From CAZXCQ01 sp964639275 (GTDB taxonomy: Bacteria; Desulfobacterota; DSM-4660; Desulfatiglandales; Desulfatiglandaceae), in contig CAZXCQ010000327.1 in assembly GCA_964639275.1 (NCBI GenBank), forward strand, positions 1-6,282: DNA of 6,282 bases. Direction: 5' to 3'. Positions 4,382 to 6,282 of this stretch are shown piece after piece. Position numbers and translations under genes: made by a program. How positions within the stretch are numbered: position 1 is the first letter of the stretch; every line of letters starts with the position of its first letter. A model generated the notes under the pieces. It saw only the letters and a list, made by a program, of their open reading frames with translations. It ran no database searches and was not told the origin of the DNA.

Positions 4382-6282
4382 ATGTTTGGCGACTATGGGT
4401 ATCAGGAAGAGGGTAAACTGGGAAAGCCTTACAACTTTAGATTGATGAAGCGGTTGGCACGTTACGCCCTCCCCTATAAGAAGACCGTTGCCCTGGCGCT
4501 TTGCTTTACCATTCTGATCACCCTGTTTGAACTGGTGGTCCCTTATCTATCCAAGATCGCCATCGACCGGTATATCCTGGCGACATGGCATCGCGTGGAC
4601 ATAGATCGGCCGGCGGACTCCAGGGTCAACGACCTCATCAGCCGGTATGGTCATCTCCTGGAGAAGGGTCGTGAGGGATCATCATATTACATCTCCAACC
4701 TCGACATAAAAGAGATTGATCCGGCCCATCTCCATTCCTATAAGGGCCTCGGGATCATCACCCCGGAGAGATTCTACCGGGTAAGCCCCGATCTCCTCTC
4801 AGGGACATCGCTGGAGCAGAAAGCAAAGGCCTTTCCCGAGATGGCGGATGGGACATTATTGATCCCCTACAGACTGCTCAACACCCTCCCCAAAAAGGAG
4901 ATCCTCAAGATCAGGGGAAAAGACATCCGCGGTGTGACCCTCATGGCAGCGATATTTCTCTTCCTCGTCATCCTTTCCTTTGGGCTCGGTTATGGAGAGC
5001 ACTATCTTTTTGAATTTACGGGTCAAAACATGATGCAGGATATCCGCCTCAGTCTTTTAGACAGGATGCTGTCCCAGGCCATGCGTTTTTTTGACCGGCA
5101 CCCGGTGGGGCGTCTTGTCACCCGGGTCACCAATGATGTTGAAAACCTCAATGAGATGCTAAAATCGGTCTTTATCACCGTCTTCAAAGACCTTTCTATT
5201 CTGATGGGTATCCTGATCGTGCTTCTATGCCTGAACTGGCGGCTGGCCCTGGTGTGTTTCACCCTGATTCCGGTGATATTCGGCCTCACATTTCTCTTTA
5301 GCACAATGGCGAGAGAGGCCTTTCGGGAACTCCGGACCACGGTGGCAAGGATAAATGCCTTTCTTCAGGAGAGGATTCCTGCCATGCGGGTTATCCAGCT
5401 CTTTGTCAGAGAGAGATTTCAGATGGACTCATTTGCCCAAATCAACCACCAGAACTACCTGGCCGGGATGAAACAGATCAGGGTCTTTGCCGTATTTATG
5501 CCGATCATGGAGCTATTCTCCTCTCTCGCCGTTGCCCTTCTCATCTGGCATGGGGGAGGAAAGGTAATCGGCGAACAGCTTACGCTGGGGTCTCTTGTTG
5601 CCTTTATCAGCTACATCCAGATGTTCTTTAAGCCCATTCGGGATATCTCGGAAAAATACAACATCATGCAACTGGCCATGGCCTCCACCGAGCGGATATT
5701 CGAGTTTATGGACCACAACGAACGCTTGCCCGGGCCGGAGCATCCCTTTGCCCCGTCCCGGGTAAGGGGGCATCTACAGTTCAAAGAGGTGTCATTTGGC
5801 TACGAGAAAGATCACCCGGTGCTCCACTCTGTCTCCTTTGAGATAAGACCAGGGGAGACAGTGGCCATTGTGGGGCCTACCGGCTCCGGCAAGACCACCA
5901 TCGTAAACCTCGTCAAACGCTTCTACGACCCGGATAAGGGGGCGGTGCTCCTGGATGGTGTTGACCTACGGGACTGGTCGCAGAGAGAGCTCCACAGGAG
6001 CACCGGACTTTGCATGCAGGATGTGTTTGTCTTTGGGGGAAACCTGGCCGAAAACATCTCTCTGGGGGATGAGGGGCTGGATGGGGAGGAACTGGAATCG
6101 GCCGCGGCAACGGCCAATGCCATTTCCTTTATCCAGAGACTGCCACTCGGGTTTCAACAGGAACTGGGGGAAGGGGGGGCCACCCTCTCTGCCGGAGAGC
6201 GCCAGCTATTGTCCTTTGCCAGGGCCCTGGCCCATAACCCGAGGATGCTCATCCTGGACGAGGCCACCTCCAGCGTGGATCC
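4382..6282 (+). CDS. ABC exporter half-transporter, catalytic subunit (YheH/BmrD- or MdlB-like), 3' end cut by window
   Basis: The reading frame is open from ATG 4382 to the window edge (633 full codons plus two bases). Using subunit 1 as a ruler, about 80 residues are missing, including the switch histidine, giving about 710 in full. The membrane domain has TM1 about 34-56, TM2 184-208, TM3/4 263-306, TM5 370-390 and TM6 402-420, with the coupling-helix motif VGRLVTRVTNDVE (242-254). ATPase motifs are A-loop Y474, Walker A G498-T506 (K504), Q-loop Q546, signature L602-S-A-G-E606 in place of LSGGQ, and Walker B D626 with catalytic E627. The X-loop reads GEGG rather than GERG. The predicted dimer therefore has one active site (this Walker A/B with subunit 1 LSGGQ) and one degenerate site. 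Residues about 65-183 are an insertion between TM1 and TM2, predicted extracytoplasmic, with no cysteines. Confidence 0.95.
   Translation, partial: MFGDYGYQEEGKLGKPYNFRLMKRLARYALPYKKTVALALCFTILITLFELVVPYLSKIAIDRYILATWHRVDIDRPADSRVNDLISRYGHLLEKGREGSSYYISNLDIKEIDPAHLHSYKGLGIITPERFYRVSPDLLSGTSLEQKAKAFPEMADGTLLIPYRLLNTLPKKEILKIRGKDIRGVTLMAAIFLFLVILSFGLGYGEHYLFEFTGQNMMQDIRLSLLDRMLSQAMRFFDRHPVGRLVTRVTNDVENLNEMLKSVFITVFKDLSILMGILIVLLCLNWRLALVCFTLIPVIFGLTFLFSTMAREAFRELRTTVARINAFLQERIPAMRVIQLFVRERFQMDSFAQINHQNYLAGMKQIRVFAVFMPIMELFSSLAVALLIWHGGGKVIGEQLTLGSLVAFISYIQMFFKPIRDISEKYNIMQLAMASTERIFEFMDHNERLPGPEHPFAPSRVRGHLQFKEVSFGYEKDHPVLHSVSFEIRPGETVAIVGPTGSGKTTIVNLVKRFYDPDKGAVLLDGVDLRDWSQRELHRSTGLCMQDVFVFGGNLAENISLGDEGLDGEELESAAATANAISFIQRLPLGFQQELGEGGATLSAGERQLLSFARALAHNPRMLILDEATSSVD
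4574..4930 (+). other. Extracytoplasmic insert of the catalytic ABC subunit
   Basis: This stretch encodes residues 65-183 of the second subunit, between TM1 and TM2, where the partner subunit has only about ten residues. The Walker A lysine sits at 504 here and 387 in the partner, a 117-residue difference explained almost wholly by this segment. It is polar and charged with several Tyr and His and no Cys, and has no long hydrophobic run. From memory, BmrD/YheH of Bacillus carries an extracellular domain at this position; similarity in sequence was not tested. Confidence 0.75.

Noticed and set aside
6277..6282. Window ends exactly on GGATCC, suggesting a cloning junction
   Set aside because: Other GGATCC sites occur inside the window (for example 167-172) and the reading frame is uninterrupted up to the end, so nothing else points to an artefact.

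Overview
The window looks like a chromosomal segment from a Desulfobacterota (deltaproteobacterial) organism. This rests on the cysteine-rich C-terminal module of the first protein, which I recall from many sensory proteins of that group, on frequent AGG and ATA codons, and on a moderately GC-rich composition. It is an inference; there is no rRNA or other marker gene. No mobile element, tRNA or CRISPR array is visible.

Layout. Bases 1-62 hold no supportable gene. Three genes follow on the minus strand; in transcription order they are an MFS transporter (1165-2421), a PilZ-domain protein (775-1152, only 12 nt after the transporter stop) and a cyclic-nucleotide-binding protein with a CxxC...CxxC tail (63-668, after a 106 nt gap). 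A divergent regulatory region of about 170 bp (2422-2594) separates them from a plus-strand pair encoding the two halves of a heterodimeric ABC exporter (2595-4379, and 4382 to the window edge).

The divergent region is the most informative non-coding part. On the minus strand it carries a good sigma70-type promoter (TTGACC-17-TATACT). Just downstream is a 17-codon ORF with its own Shine-Dalgarno sequence, whose TGA stop directly abuts the GTG start of the transporter gene in the same frame. On the plus strand a perfect TTGACA box lies so close to the ABC start codon, which has no visible Shine-Dalgarno, that a leaderless transcript is possible.

The ABC pair reads as a YheI/YheH (BmrC/BmrD)-type or MdlA/MdlB-type exporter. 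Subunit 1 has Asp in place of the catalytic Glu (D510) but a canonical LSGGQ. Subunit 2 has the catalytic Glu (E627) but a degenerate signature (LSAGE). Together they predict one hydrolytic and one degenerate ATP site. Subunit 2 also carries about 115 extra residues between TM1 and TM2, predicted to lie outside the membrane. The minus-strand genes combine a transporter with predicted c-di-GMP and cyclic-nucleotide sensors, which suggests, but does not show, second-messenger control. All the main genes belong to known families; the less familiar items are the leader ORF, the G8 tract at the MFS start, the external insert and the domain pairing in the cyclic-nucleotide-binding protein.
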